A stretch of DNA of 31,531 bases, taken from the NCBI GenBank assembly GCA_035642125.1, contig DASQSZ010000457.1:1-31531 (forward strand). The letters are read 5' to 3'. Origin of the DNA: CALAED01 sp937891035 (GTDB taxonomy: Bacteria; Actinomycetota; Actinomycetes; Streptosporangiales; Streptosporangiaceae). This document shows, piece by piece, positions 15,962-22,452 of the stretch. The notes under the pieces were generated by a model. That model was not told the origin of the DNA. It saw only the letters and a program-made list of their open reading frames with translations, and did no database searches. The first letter of the stretch is position 1; each line of letters opens with the position of its first letter. Position numbers and translations under genes: made by a program.

Positions 15962-16810
15962 ATGTCTCGACCCCTCCGCCTCGGTGACCGCATGCTCGCC
16001 GCCCGCATGATCGCGATCATGACGCTGCTGGTGGTGCTGTACGTCACCGCCCTCCTGGCCGCGGTCGCCTTCCTGATCCACGGCCAACACTGGGGGATGG
16101 CCGTACTGGTCGCGATCTTGCTGGTCGTGGGCGGTGTCACGATGGCCGGTCAGCAGGGCGGCAGCCGCCGCAGGCTGCTCGCCGAGCTGCGGGCCACGGA
16201 GGTGGGGCCGGCCGAAGCGCCGGACCTGCACGGCACCCTGGACCGGCTGTGCGGTCTCGCCGGCATCGCCAAGCCCCGCCTGCTGATCGCCGATACCGAC
16301 CTGCCCAACGCCCTCGCCATCGGTCGCGAGCTGTGCGTCACCCGCGGCCTGCTGGACCGGCTGACGACGGCGGAGCTCGAGGCCGTCCTCGCGCACGAGC
16401 TCGGCCATCTCGCGCACCGCGACGGCTTGGTGCTCGAGTACGCGGCCGCGCCCGGTCTCGTGTGCGGGAGGTATTTGCGAGTCGGGATCTATGTGCTGTT
16501 CGGCCAGGCCGTCTACTGGCTCAGCACGCTGCTCGTGCGCATGCTGTCGCGGGCCCGCGAGCTGTCCGCCGACCGCGCCGGGGCCATGCTGACCGGGCGG
16601 CCATCCGACCTGGCCGCGGCATTGGTCAAGCTGTCGGCCGGCGCGCCCCAGATCCCCGCCACCGATCTGCGCGCCGTCCAGCCGTACCAAGCGCTGCTGT
16701 GCATCGAGATGCCCGGTCCCAAGCCGAGGCGGCTGTCGGCGCACCCGCCGCTCGAGACGCGCCTGCGCCGGCTGGCGACGATGTCGGCCCTGCTGGGCAG
16801 GCGCGGCTGA
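15962..16810 (+). CDS. Second M48 family zinc metalloprotease (HtpX paralogue)
   Basis: A 282-aa membrane protease clearly related to the preceding gene. It has two N-terminal hydrophobic segments (about 15-60); the APDLHGTLDRLCGLAGIAKPRLLIADTDLPNA block; HELGH (His145, Glu146, His149); ELSAD with ligand Glu200; and the closing AHPPLETRLRRLATM. The distance from HELGH to ELSAD is 23 residues shorter than in its neighbour, so the hydrophobic region between them is reduced and membrane topology may differ. ATG at 15962 has GGGAG five bases before it. All metal ligands are kept, so activity is expected. The tandem pair arose by duplication, though the sequences are well diverged. Confidence 0.92.
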   Translation: MSRPLRLGDRMLAARMIAIMTLLVVLYVTALLAAVAFLIHGQHWGMAVLVAILLVVGGVTMAGQQGGSRRRLLAELRATEVGPAEAPDLHGTLDRLCGLAGIAKPRLLIADTDLPNALAIGRELCVTRGLLDRLTTAELEAVLAHELGHLAHRDGLVLEYAAAPGLVCGRYLRVGIYVLFGQAVYWLSTLLVRMLSRARELSADRAGAMLTGRPSDLAAALVKLSAGAPQIPATDLRAVQPYQALLCIEMPGPKPRRLSAHPPLETRLRRLATMSALLGRRG

Positions 16811-16816
16811 CCGAAT

Positions 16817-16836
16817 GCCCCGGGGGACGCCGGGGC
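16817..16836. terminator. Hairpin between second M48 gene and pspAB
   Basis: GCCCCGG (16817-16823) pairs with CCGGGGC (16830-16836) across a 6-base loop, six bases after the M48 stop codon. It may partly end the upstream transcript, leaving pspAB with its own promoter in the remaining gap (a TACCCT hexamer lies at 16893-16898). Confidence 0.45.
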
Positions 16837-16969
16837 AAAGCGGCCACGGCAATCCACCGCTTCCGCGGTGCCCGCGTGCCCGCGGTGGCCGATACCCTGG
16901 CCACGGGCCCTACGACACAGGCCCCGGCGTGGCCTGGGTGCCCAACGCGATGGGGAAGGGAGCTCGAGG

Positions 16970-17539
16970 GTGGGCTTTCTCGACGTGATCCTCGGCAGGT
17001 CCAAGCCGGTCAAGCCCGACCTCGACCGGTTGTTCGCGCTGTCCACGGCGGCGGTGACGCTCGAGGCGGCGGCTGGGTTCACGCCCACCGGGCTCGGCTC
17101 GGTGTGCTTCCGCGCCGCGGAGGGCGGCGCGTTCGCCCAGCTGGAAAAGGACATCAGGGAGCTGCTCGACGCCGACGCCGGCCCCAAGGTCGAGGCGAGC
17201 ACCGACTCCTACGGCTACACCTGGCTGCTGGCCCGCCATGATCCGAACGAGCTCGCAGGCCTGGTCACCGACCTGCACGCGGTCAACGCAACGCTTGAGG
17301 CCAACGGGTTCGGGCCTTCGCTGCTTTGCTCGCTGGTGGGCTTCCGCGGCCCCCAAGGCCAGCGGCTGGCCCTCGTCTACCTCTACAAGCGCGGCACATT
17401 CTATCCGTTCGCCCCGCAGCCGGGAGAAAAGCGCGACAACGCGCTCGAGCTGCAGATCCGGGCCGCCGTCGGCGCCGACCTGCCGGTCGAGGCGGACCTC
17501 AGCCGCTGGTTCCCGGTGTGGGGCGCCCCCGGCCTGTAG
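16970..17539 (+). CDS. pspAB: PspA-associated protein PspAB
   Basis: A 189-aa soluble protein that begins MGFLDVILGRSKPVKPDLDRLFALSTAAVTL and ends with ADLPVEADLSRWFPVWGAPGL, matching the PspAB family described alongside PspA and PspAA in actinobacteria and archaea. No membrane segment. The GTG at 16970 is preferred because of GGGAAGGGAG upstream and because the domain starts there; an in-frame upstream ATG (16868) adds a Pro/Arg-rich segment without homology. It ends the psp cluster and converges with nadA. Confidence 0.88.
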   Translation: MGFLDVILGRSKPVKPDLDRLFALSTAAVTLEAAAGFTPTGLGSVCFRAAEGGAFAQLEKDIRELLDADAGPKVEASTDSYGYTWLLARHDPNELAGLVTDLHAVNATLEANGFGPSLLCSLVGFRGPQGQRLALVYLYKRGTFYPFAPQPGEKRDNALELQIRAAVGADLPVEADLSRWFPVWGAPGL

Positions 17540-17545
17540 CCGCGG

Positions 17546-17586
17546 GCCGTCCGGGCCGGCCGGCTCAGGGCAGCGGCCCGGACGGC
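17546..17586. terminator. Bidirectional hairpin terminator between pspAB and nadA
   Basis: GCCGTCCGGGCC (17546-17557) is perfectly complementary to GGCCCGGACGGC (17575-17586). The 12-bp stem fills the 47-bp gap between the two convergent stop codons. No T-run on either side. Confidence 0.65.
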
Positions 17587-18771
17587 TCAGGGCAGGGCGA
17601 GCATCTGGTCAAGGGCCAGCCGGGAGTAGTGCGCGGTCTCCTCGTCGACCTGGATCCGGTTGACGACCTCGCCGCGGGCAAGGGACTCCAGCGACCAGAC
17701 CAGATGCGGCAGGTCGATGCGGTTCATGGTCGAGCAGAAGCACACTGTCTTGTCCAGGAAGACGATGTTCTTGTCGGGATGCGCGTTCGCCAGCCTCCGG
17801 ACGAGATTGAGCTCGGTGCCGACGGCCCAGGACGTACCGGCGGGGGCGGCGTCGATCGTCTTGATGATGTACTCGGTGGAGCCGATGTCGTCGGCCGCGA
17901 GCACGACCTCATGCGTGCATTCGGGATGGACGAGCACGCGTACGCCGGGGATGCGGGCGCGTACGTCGTCCACCGAGGTCTTTTTGAACCGGCCGTGCAC
18001 CGAGCAGTGGCCACGCCAGAGGATCATGGTCGCGGCGCGCAGCCGGTCCGGGGTGAGGCCACCGCCCGGGCGGTGCGGGTCATAGACGACGCAGTCGCTC
18101 AGCGCGAGCCCCATCTCCAGCACGGCCGTGTTGCGGCCGAGGTGCTGGTCGGGCAGGAACAACACCTTGGACCCCTTGCGCAGGGCCCAGTCGAGGGCGC
18201 GGCGGGCGTTGGACGAGGTGCAGACCGTGCCGCCGTGCCGACCCACGAAGGCCTTGATGTCGGCCGAGGAGTTCATGTATGTGACGGGAATCACGTCGTC
18301 GGCCACCCCGGCATCCTCGAACACCTCCCAGGCCTCCTCGACCTGGTCGAAAGTGGCCATGTCGGCCATCGAGCAGCCCGCCGCCAGGTCGGGCAGCACG
18401 ACCTGCTGGTGGCCGGCGGTCAGGATATCGGCCGACTCGGCCATGAAGTGCACGCCGCAGAACACGATGAAGGGCGCCGTGGGCCGGGCCGCGGCCTCCC
18501 TGGCCAGCTTGAAGGAGTCGCCGGTCACGTCGGCGAACTGGATGACCTCGTCGCGCTGATAGTGGTGCCCGAGTACGAACAGCCGGTCGCCGAGCGCCGC
18601 CTTCGCGGCCGCGGCGCGCGCCACCAGGCCGGGGTCGGATGCGGGCGGCAGCTCGCCGGGACAAGAGACGCCACGTTCGCTGGCCGGATCGGCCTCGCTG
18701 CCGAGAACCAGCAGCGGGATGCTGCTGGTTCCGGTGGTTCCGGTGGTTCCGGTCGCCGGGACGGTAGTCAC
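17587..18771 (-). CDS. nadA: Quinolinate synthase NadA
   Basis: Condenses iminoaspartate with dihydroxyacetone phosphate to quinolinate in de novo NAD synthesis, using an oxygen-sensitive 4Fe-4S cluster. The 394 aa place it in the long actinobacterial type. Cluster-ligand candidates are the Cys in FCGVHFMAE, PECTHEV and the CFCSTMNR segment. FVLGHHYQRDEVIQ and DIGSTEYIIKTI are further family motifs. The GTG at 18771 follows AGGGGG. The extreme N terminus encodes a TGTTGTTG tract from a 9-bp repeat. nadB and nadC do not lie beside it here. A perfect inverted repeat 58 bp upstream may be its operator. Confidence 0.95.
   Translation of the reverse strand: MTTVPATGTTGTTGTSSIPLLVLGSEADPASERGVSCPGELPPASDPGLVARAAAAKAALGDRLFVLGHHYQRDEVIQFADVTGDSFKLAREAAARPTAPFIVFCGVHFMAESADILTAGHQQVVLPDLAAGCSMADMATFDQVEEAWEVFEDAGVADDVIPVTYMNSSADIKAFVGRHGGTVCTSSNARRALDWALRKGSKVLFLPDQHLGRNTAVLEMGLALSDCVVYDPHRPGGGLTPDRLRAATMILWRGHCSVHGRFKKTSVDDVRARIPGVRVLVHPECTHEVVLAADDIGSTEYIIKTIDAAPAGTSWAVGTELNLVRRLANAHPDKNIVFLDKTVCFCSTMNRIDLPHLVWSLESLARGEVVNRIQVDEETAHYSRLALDQMLALP
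18727..18753. repeat. Three tandem copies of GGTTCCGGT inside nadA 5' end
   Basis: The 9-bp unit is repeated exactly three times (18727-18735, 18736-18744, 18745-18753). On the coding strand it gives the Thr-Gly tract near the NadA N terminus. It keeps the frame, so copy-number change would only alter tail length. Confidence 0.8.
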
Positions 18772-19084
18772 GGATCCCCCTAAAGCGCTACTTGAGGTCG
18801 ACCGAGGTCGACACCACAGTACGGCACTTATCGTCGATTTGACGATACCTATGATGGCATAGCCGGCTGACCACGGCGACTCCAGGGCCCAATGTGCGAC
18901 GATTGCCACATATCCCCGCGCCGCGTGCCCCCGGACGACTTTCCGGTTGCGGGAATGCGAGCCGACTGGGGGTACGTTGGACACGAAGGAGGCGAACGGC
19001 GTCTTCGAGGGGGTCGCGCGCCCTCTACCCGACAAACGCAGGCGGTAGCCCAACGCGGCGGCCAAGCCAATCAGGAGCTAGCAC
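18772..19084. other. 313-bp divergent nadA/erpA intergenic region
   Basis: No gene is supported here. It contains the nadA Shine-Dalgarno next to 18772, the inverted repeat at 18829-18847, and a TACGTT hexamer (18973-18978) that could be the erpA -10 with a leader of about 100 bases. A TTGCGG at 18947-18952 is 20 bases upstream, too far for a standard -35. The erpA ribosome-binding site AGGAG is near 19074. Confidence 0.5.
18829..18847. promoter_or_regulatory. Inverted repeat TATCGTC-N5-GACGATA, candidate nadA operator
   Basis: A perfect 7-bp inverted repeat with a 5-bp A/T-rich spacer, centred about 67 bp upstream of the nadA GTG. It stands out as an A/T-rich island in GC-rich DNA. Size and symmetry suit a dimeric repressor. 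NAD-synthesis genes in other actinobacteria are controlled by NrtR-type repressors, so that is one candidate, but I cannot match a consensus from memory. Confidence 0.5.
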
Positions 19085-19447
19085 ATGACGGTTTCAGGCG
19101 AGACCTCGCAGCAGACCACCGAGCAGGGCGTCATGCTCACCGACATCGCGGCGCAGAAGGTCAAGAGCCTGCTTGAGCAAGAGGGTCGCGATGACCTGGC
19201 GCTGCGCGTCGCCGTCCAGCCGGGCGGCTGCTCAGGCCTGATCTACCAGCTCTTCTTCGACGAGCGTCAGCTCGACGGCGACTCGGTTCAGGACTTCGGC
19301 GGGGTCAGCGTACGGATCGACCGGATGAGCGTGCCGTACCTCACCGGGGCCACCATCGACTTCGTGGACACCATCGAAAAGCAGGGTTTCACGATCGACA
19401 ACCCCAACGCCACGGGCTCGTGCGCGTGCGGCGACTCCTTCAACTGA
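19085..19447 (+). CDS. erpA: Iron-sulfur cluster insertion/carrier protein, A-type (ErpA/HesB)
   Basis: A-type carrier that accepts an Fe-S cluster from the assembly machinery and passes it to target enzymes in the cytoplasm. The 120 aa carry the three invariant cysteines: Cys49 in QPGGCSGLIY, and Cys113 and Cys115 in GSCACGDSF. ATG at 19085 follows AGGAG at good spacing. It lies next to nadA (a 4Fe-4S enzyme) and near the Rieske and respiratory genes, fitting a role in maturing them. The erpA-adoK-ctaC neighbourhood is conserved in actinobacteria. Confidence 0.95.
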   Translation: MTVSGETSQQTTEQGVMLTDIAAQKVKSLLEQEGRDDLALRVAVQPGGCSGLIYQLFFDERQLDGDSVQDFGGVSVRIDRMSVPYLTGATIDFVDTIEKQGFTIDNPNATGSCACGDSFN

Positions 19448-19477
19448 GCGCACCCGCATAACAGATCAGCGCGCGGT

Positions 19478-19496
19478 GGGGCCGGTTCCCGGCCTC
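19478..19496 (+). terminator. Short GC hairpin after erpA
   Basis: GGCCGG (19480-19485) pairs with CCGGCC (19489-19494) over a 3-base loop. The stem can be extended by a G-T and a G-C pair. It lies about 30 bases after the erpA stop. Likely rho-independent-like terminator without a T-run. Confidence 0.5.
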
Positions 19497-19550
19497 AGGC
19501 GCGCCATGACCACTACCTACATCGTCTCGTGCTGTATCGGCTCGCGATGC

Positions 19551-19594
19551 CGCCCCCGCAAGCACCACACGCGCGCAAGGTGCTTGCGGGGGCG
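19551..19594. terminator. 16-bp perfect inverted repeat between erpA and adoK
   Basis: CGCCCCCGCAAGCACC (19551-19566) and GGTGCTTGCGGGGGCG (19579-19594) form an uninterrupted 16-bp stem with a 12-base loop. This is the strongest hairpin seen in the window. No T-run follows. It may be a terminator, an RNA-stability element or part of a leader; it comes about 180 bases before adoK. Confidence 0.6.
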
Positions 19595-19773
19595 ACGTGT
19601 GTCCGCGCCCGGTGCGGGCCTCGTCCCGAAGACGCGGGGACGATGGGGATAGGCTTTTCGCGTCCACGCGCCCACCGGACCGCCGTTCCGGGGATGGTGG
19701 AGGGCGGCCCATCCCGTGAGTGTTGACATAGCCGGAAAATGAGCCGGACGACACAGACGAGGAGAACGACTCC

Positions 19774-20751
19774 GTGCGTATCGCCGTGACTGGCTCCATC
19801 GCCACCGACCACCTGATGTCCTTCCCCGGCAAGTTCGCCGACCAGCTCATTCCGGAACAGTTGCACAGCGTCTCGCTGTCCTTCCTGGTGGACGAGCTGG
19901 AGATCAGGCGCGGCGGCATCGCCGCCAACATCTGCTTCGGCATGGGCTGCCTCGGGCAGCGGCCGATCCTCGTCGGCGCGGTCGGCAACGACTTCGCCGA
20001 CTACCGTGCCTGGCTGGAGCGCCATGGCGTGGACACCTCGTCGGTGCATGTCTCCGAGCTCAAGCACACGGCTCGGTTCTTGTGTACGACCGACGAAGAG
20101 CAAAACCAGATCGCCTCGTTCTACGCCGGCGCGATGAGCGAGGCCCGGGAGATCGAGCTGCGGCCGATCGCCGACCGGGTGGGCGGGCTCGACCTGGTCG
20201 TGATCAGCCCCGATGACCCCGAGGCGATGCTGCGGCACACCGAGGTGTGCCGGTCCGAGGGCATCCCGTTCGCCGCCGACCCCTCCCAGCAGCTCGCCAG
20301 GATGGACGGCGAGGACGTGCGGAAGCTCATCGACGGCGCCGGCTATCTGTTCACCAACGAGTACGAAAAGGCGCTGGCCGAAGAAAAGACCGGCTGGTCC
20401 GATGCGGAGATCCTCGACCGGGTCCAGGTGCGGGTGACCACGCTCGGCCCCAAGGGCGTACGGGTGGAGCGCAAGGGCGAGCCGTCGCTGCACGTGCCGG
20501 CGGCGCCCGAAGAGGCCAAGGTCGACCCGACAGGTGTGGGTGACGCCTTCCGGGCCGGCTTCATCTCCGCGATCGGCTGGGGCCTGTCGCTTGAGCGCGC
20601 CGCCCAGCTGGGCAACATACTCGCCGTGCACGTGCTCGAGACGGCGGGCTGCCAGGAGTACACCCTCGAAAAGAGCCGCCTGCTCGAGCGATTCGCCGCC
20701 ACCTACGGCAAGGATGAGGCCGCCGAACTCGCCGGGCACCTGCCGGGCTGA
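19774..20751 (+). CDS. adoK: Adenosine kinase (PfkB/ribokinase family, AdoK type)
   Basis: PfkB-fold kinase expected to phosphorylate adenosine to AMP in purine salvage. The 325-aa product is close in sequence to mycobacterial AdoK: MRIAVTGSIATDHLMSFPGKF at the start, RGGIAANICFGMGCLG (PfkB signature 1 region), AADPSQQLARMDGEDVRKL, and DPTGVGDAFRAGF with the catalytic base Asp257. It starts with GTG at 19774 after GAGGAG. Bacterial AdoK proteins of this type are unlike eukaryotic adenosine kinases and cluster with ribokinases, so a wider sugar/nucleoside specificity cannot be excluded. Convergent with tusA downstream. Confidence 0.92.
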   Translation: MRIAVTGSIATDHLMSFPGKFADQLIPEQLHSVSLSFLVDELEIRRGGIAANICFGMGCLGQRPILVGAVGNDFADYRAWLERHGVDTSSVHVSELKHTARFLCTTDEEQNQIASFYAGAMSEAREIELRPIADRVGGLDLVVISPDDPEAMLRHTEVCRSEGIPFAADPSQQLARMDGEDVRKLIDGAGYLFTNEYEKALAEEKTGWSDAEILDRVQVRVTTLGPKGVRVERKGEPSLHVPAAPEEAKVDPTGVGDAFRAGFISAIGWGLSLERAAQLGNILAVHVLETAGCQEYTLEKSRLLERFAATYGKDEAAELAGHLPG

Positions 20752-20768
20752 CGCGGGCCCGGCCCGCG
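20752..20768. terminator. Compact hairpin between convergent adoK and tusA
   Basis: CGCGGG (20752-20757) pairs with CCCGCG (20763-20768) around CCCGG, starting directly after the adoK stop and 18 bp before the tusA stop. It probably ends transcription from both sides. Confidence 0.5.
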
Positions 20769-20785
20769 GATTCACTACATCCGGT

Positions 20786-21097
20786 TCAGTACATCCGGCG
20801 GATGTGGAAGGCCCAGCCGCGGGGGAGCGGCTCCTCGCAGACGAACTCCTGCGACTTCATCCGGCACCACGCCGGGACGTCGGTGCGGGCGGCGACGTCG
20901 TCGGCCAGGACGGCCACGACGGCGCCGATGGGAATCTCGCGGATCCGTTCGGCCACCATGATGATCGGGATCGGGCACTTGCGGCCGAGCGCGTCGACGA
21001 CCAGATGGGGAGGGGCGATGGCCGCAGCCGGCCGAGCCTGCGCGGCGGCCGTGGGAGCCGGCGGCTGGTTGTTCCGCGCGCGGCGCCGGAAGTTCAT
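20786..21097 (-). CDS. TusA-like sulfurtransferase (sulfur carrier)
   Basis: Small persulfide carrier. The TusA domain starts at about residue 31 (HLVVDALGRKCPIPIIMVAERI), with the sulfur-accepting Cys41 in the conserved CPxP motif, and ends GWAFHIRRMY. About 30 extra N-terminal residues are Ala/Pro/Arg-rich and probably flexible. ATG at 21097 follows GGAGGAG. It lies 52 bp downstream of a cysteine desulfurase on the same strand, so it very likely accepts sulfur from that enzyme. The final acceptor (tRNA thiolation, molybdopterin or another pathway) is not shown by the context. Confidence 0.9.
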   Translation of the reverse strand: MNFRRRARNNQPPAPTAAAQARPAAAIAPPHLVVDALGRKCPIPIIMVAERIREIPIGAVVAVLADDVAARTDVPAWCRMKSQEFVCEEPLPRGWAFHIRRMY

Positions 21098-21149
21098 GGT
21101 CTCCTCCTCGCTGGCTGCGCGGGTAGCCAGGTCGTCGCGGCGTGCAGCA

Positions 21150-22295
21150 TCATGGCGTCACTGTGGTGGCCCGCAGGCGGGCCACGGCGTCGGGGAGAAC
21201 CGCGAGGAAGCGATCGACGTCGGCGGCGTTCGTTCCACGCGGAAGCGATACCCGTACGTTGCCGTGAGTAAGCGCTCCCATCGCCTCGAGCACGTGGCTT
21301 GGTCGCAGCGTATCCGCTGTGCACGAGCTTCCGGAAGAAACGGCGAAACCCAGTCGGTCGAGTTCGGTCAGCAGCGCCTCGCCCTCGACGTACAGGCACG
21401 AGAAGGTGACCAGATGCGGGAGCCGGTTGACCGGATCGCCGACGACATCGACGTCGGGGACGACCTGTGGCACGCGCTCTCTGATGCGCTCGACCAGCGC
21501 GGACAGCCGCGGCCCGTCGGCGGCCATCTCGCCGCTGTAGGCCTCGAGCGCGGCCGCGGCGGCGAACACGGCCGGCACGTTCTCGAACCCGGGGACGCGC
21601 CGGCCCTCCCGTTCGTCGTCGGGCAACGGTGACCGCCAGCGCGTGTTTTTGCGGACGACCAGAACGCCGACGCCCGGCGGGCCGCCCCACTTGTGCGCGC
21701 TCGCCGCGAGCAACGACCAGCCCTGCGGGACGGCGACCCGCCCGGCCGACTGCGCCGCGTCGACGAACAGCGGGACCCCGGCGGCGCGACAGCGTTCGGC
21801 CACCTCCGCCACCGGCTGCGTGGTGCCCACCTCGTGGTTGGCCGACTGCAAACAGGCCAGGGCGGTGTCGTCGCGCAGCGCGGCGGCGAACTCGTCGGGG
21901 TCGACCCGGCCGCGGGCGTCCACGCCGACGGTCGTGACCGTGCCGCCGTCGCGCTCGTGCCGGCCGGCCGCGTGCAGCACGCTGGAGTGCTCGACCGCGC
22001 TGACGATCAGGTGCCGGCCGACCCGGCGCCTGGCCCGGACCGCGCCCAGCACGGCCAGGTGCACCGCCTGGGTGCCGGAGGAAGTGAACGAGATCTCATC
22101 GGGGCGGACGCCGAGCACGGCGGCGACTTGGGCGCGCGCCCGGTCGAGCCGCACCCGGGCGCGGCGGCCGGCGCCGTACAACCGGGCCGGATCCGCCCAG
22201 GAGTCGTCGTAGGCGGCCAGCAGTGCCGCCCGGGCCGCCGGATGGAACGGCTCGGTCGACGCCGCGTCGAAGTACGCCAAGACCTGGCCAACCAC
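21150..22295 (-). CDS. Cysteine desulfurase (NifS/IscS-like, aminotransferase class V)
   Basis: PLP enzyme that removes sulfur from cysteine as a persulfide. The 381 aa include His103 in AVEHSSVL, Asp179 in FVDAAQSAG, the PLP lysine Lys202 in ASAHKWGGPPGVG, and the sulfur-relay cysteine Cys325 in SSGSSCTADTL. It lacks neighbouring suf or isc genes but pairs with tusA, suggesting dedicated sulfur delivery. The GTG at 22295 is chosen because VGQVLAYFDAAST is where homologues begin. TAGGGT lies seven bases upstream, so the mRNA is probably leaderless. It is divergent from ctaC. Confidence 0.92.
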   Translation of the reverse strand: MVGQVLAYFDAASTEPFHPAARAALLAAYDDSWADPARLYGAGRRARVRLDRARAQVAAVLGVRPDEISFTSSGTQAVHLAVLGAVRARRRVGRHLIVSAVEHSSVLHAAGRHERDGGTVTTVGVDARGRVDPDEFAAALRDDTALACLQSANHEVGTTQPVAEVAERCRAAGVPLFVDAAQSAGRVAVPQGWSLLAASAHKWGGPPGVGVLVVRKNTRWRSPLPDDEREGRRVPGFENVPAVFAAAAALEAYSGEMAADGPRLSALVERIRERVPQVVPDVDVVGDPVNRLPHLVTFSCLYVEGEALLTELDRLGFAVSSGSSCTADTLRPSHVLEAMGALTHGNVRVSLPRGTNAADVDRFLAVLPDAVARLRATTVTP

Positions 22296-22302
22296 GTCTT
22301 CA

Positions 22303-22308
22303 ACCCTA
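22303..22308 (-). promoter_or_regulatory. Candidate -10 (TAGGGT) for leaderless cysteine desulfurase transcript
   Basis: TAGGGT on the minus strand is followed by seven bases and the GTG start. The same hexamer and spacing precede the aldo/keto reductase gene. Confidence 0.45.
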
Positions 22309-22345
22309 ACGGGGTCCCCGGACGGGGCTTGGCCGACGCGCGCGC

Positions 22346-22351
22346 TAATGT
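22346..22351 (+). promoter_or_regulatory. Candidate -10 (TAATGT) for the ctaCDF operon
   Basis: TAATGT lies in the desulfurase/ctaC divergent gap, about 100 bases upstream of the ctaC GTG. The -35 region is not clear, so this is tentative. No Rex-type operator was seen here. Confidence 0.3.
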
Positions 22352-22452
22352 GTGCTCCACACGCGTTCTTACACGTGCGACACCCGAGAATCACCGTGGA
22401 ACGACAAGGCCGCCCGTCATCATCCGGGCCTCACTCGTGGGGAAGGCAATCC

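Larger units (their letters stand above)
19448..19773. other. 326-bp erpA/adoK intergenic region
   Basis: It holds two strong hairpins (19478-19496 and 19551-19594), a weak Cys-rich 48-codon ORF (19506-19652, starting MTTTYIVSCCIGSRCRPRKH) without a clear ribosome-binding site, and the adoK ribosome-binding site GAGGAG near 19759. No promoter for adoK could be fixed with confidence. Confidence 0.5.

Noticed and set aside
16868..16969. Upstream ATG extension of PspAB
   Set aside because: The added Pro/Arg/Trp-rich residues do not resemble the family start, and the GTG at 16970 has a clear ribosome-binding site.
22320..22452. Rex (redox) operator upstream of ctaC
   Set aside because: No TGTGAAC-N-TTCACA-like sequence was found in the gap; the local ACACGCG/ACACGTG similarity is not a proper inverted repeat.
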